Assembly: GCA_027022065.1 (NCBI GenBank)
Contig: JALVZS010000163.1
Location: forward strand, 1-6,439
Length of the DNA: 6,439 nt
Source: a bacterium
GTDB lineage: Bacteria > Thermosulfidibacterota > Thermosulfidibacteria > Thermosulfidibacterales > Thermosulfidibacteraceae
Reading direction: 5' to 3'
Shown: in pieces, positions 6,315-6,439 of the stretch
Layout of the letters: the number at the start of each line of letters is the position of its first letter
Numbering within the stretch: the first letter of the stretch is position 1
Translations under genes and position numbers: made by a program
Notes under the pieces: model-generated
What the model was told of the DNA's origin: nothing
The model's database searches: none
Seen by the model: only the letters and a program-made list of their open reading frames with translations

Positions 6315-6439
6315 GCCAGTAAGGATGTGCGTGGCCTGTAGGGAAAGAAAGCCAAAGAGAAAGCTTTTGAGGTTTGTGGAAAAGAACGGAAAGCTCTTTT
6401 TTGATCCCTTGTATAAGGCTCCTGGAAGGGGTGTAAATA
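6307..6439 (+). CDS. ylxR: YlxR (RnpM) family RNA-binding protein, N-terminal part cut by window edge
   Basis: YlxR (DUF448) is a small nucleic-acid-binding protein; in Bacillus it has been reported to bind RNase P RNA and act as its modulator (RnpM). The 44 visible codons read PVRMCVACRERKPKRKLLRF (4-23) and later FDPLYKAPGRGVN (32-44), matching the family's P.R.C..C.e...K.eLlR and D...k.pGRG. Cys8 and Cys11 are the conserved pair. The start is GTG 6307: it restores the family's usual residues before R.C, has GAGG (6297-6300) at 6 nt spacing and overlaps the nusA stop by 8 nt. ATG 6325 is in frame but would delete the conserved PVR. The gene continues past the right edge, where infB is expected. 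Confidence 0.92.
   Translation, partial: MSEPVRMCVACRERKPKRKLLRFVEKNGKLFFDPLYKAPGRGVN

Overview
The window looks like a stretch of chromosome from a thermophilic bacterium. The encoded proteins are rich in Lys, Glu and Ile, arginine is mostly AGG/AGA, isoleucine is often ATA, and genes are tightly packed with strong GGAGG ribosome-binding sites. The NadE and NusA sequences resemble Thermotoga/Aquificota-type homologues, and an archaeal-type ATPase is present. An Aquificota-like or other deep-branching thermophile is my best guess; the sequence alone does not settle the lineage.

Layout. (1) Positions 1-1161, minus strand: a stress unit in which a short Hsp20 chaperone gene overlaps and precedes lon, which runs off the left edge. 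(2) About 1162-1261: a compact divergent intergenic region with candidate promoters for both directions overlapping face to face. (3) Positions 1262-2332, plus strand: an archaeal-type (ATPase_2-like) P-loop ATPase, visibly more AT-rich than its neighbours and bracketed by short AGTCATT...GGAGG repeats, so probably an acquired gene. (4) Positions 2345-4688, plus strand: a helix-turn-helix protein of unknown role overlapping a complete glutamine-dependent NAD+ synthetase (nadE). (5) Positions 4689-4775: a short intergenic region with a good sigma70-type promoter. (6) Positions 4776-6439, plus strand: rimP, nusA and the start of ylxR, the conserved opening of the ribosome-maturation/transcription/translation-initiation operon, which usually continues with infB beyond the right edge.

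How the genes work together. Hsp20 holds unfolded proteins and Lon degrades them, so the minus-strand pair is a coherent proteostasis unit. RimP (30S maturation), NusA (transcription elongation, pausing and termination) and YlxR (RNA-binding) form a classic information-processing operon. The least explained part is the ATPase + HTH + nadE run. The HTH gene is translationally coupled to nadE and could be a regulator connected with NAD synthesis, while the ATPase in front of it looks like a later arrival. No tRNA, rRNA, CRISPR array or insertion sequence was seen.
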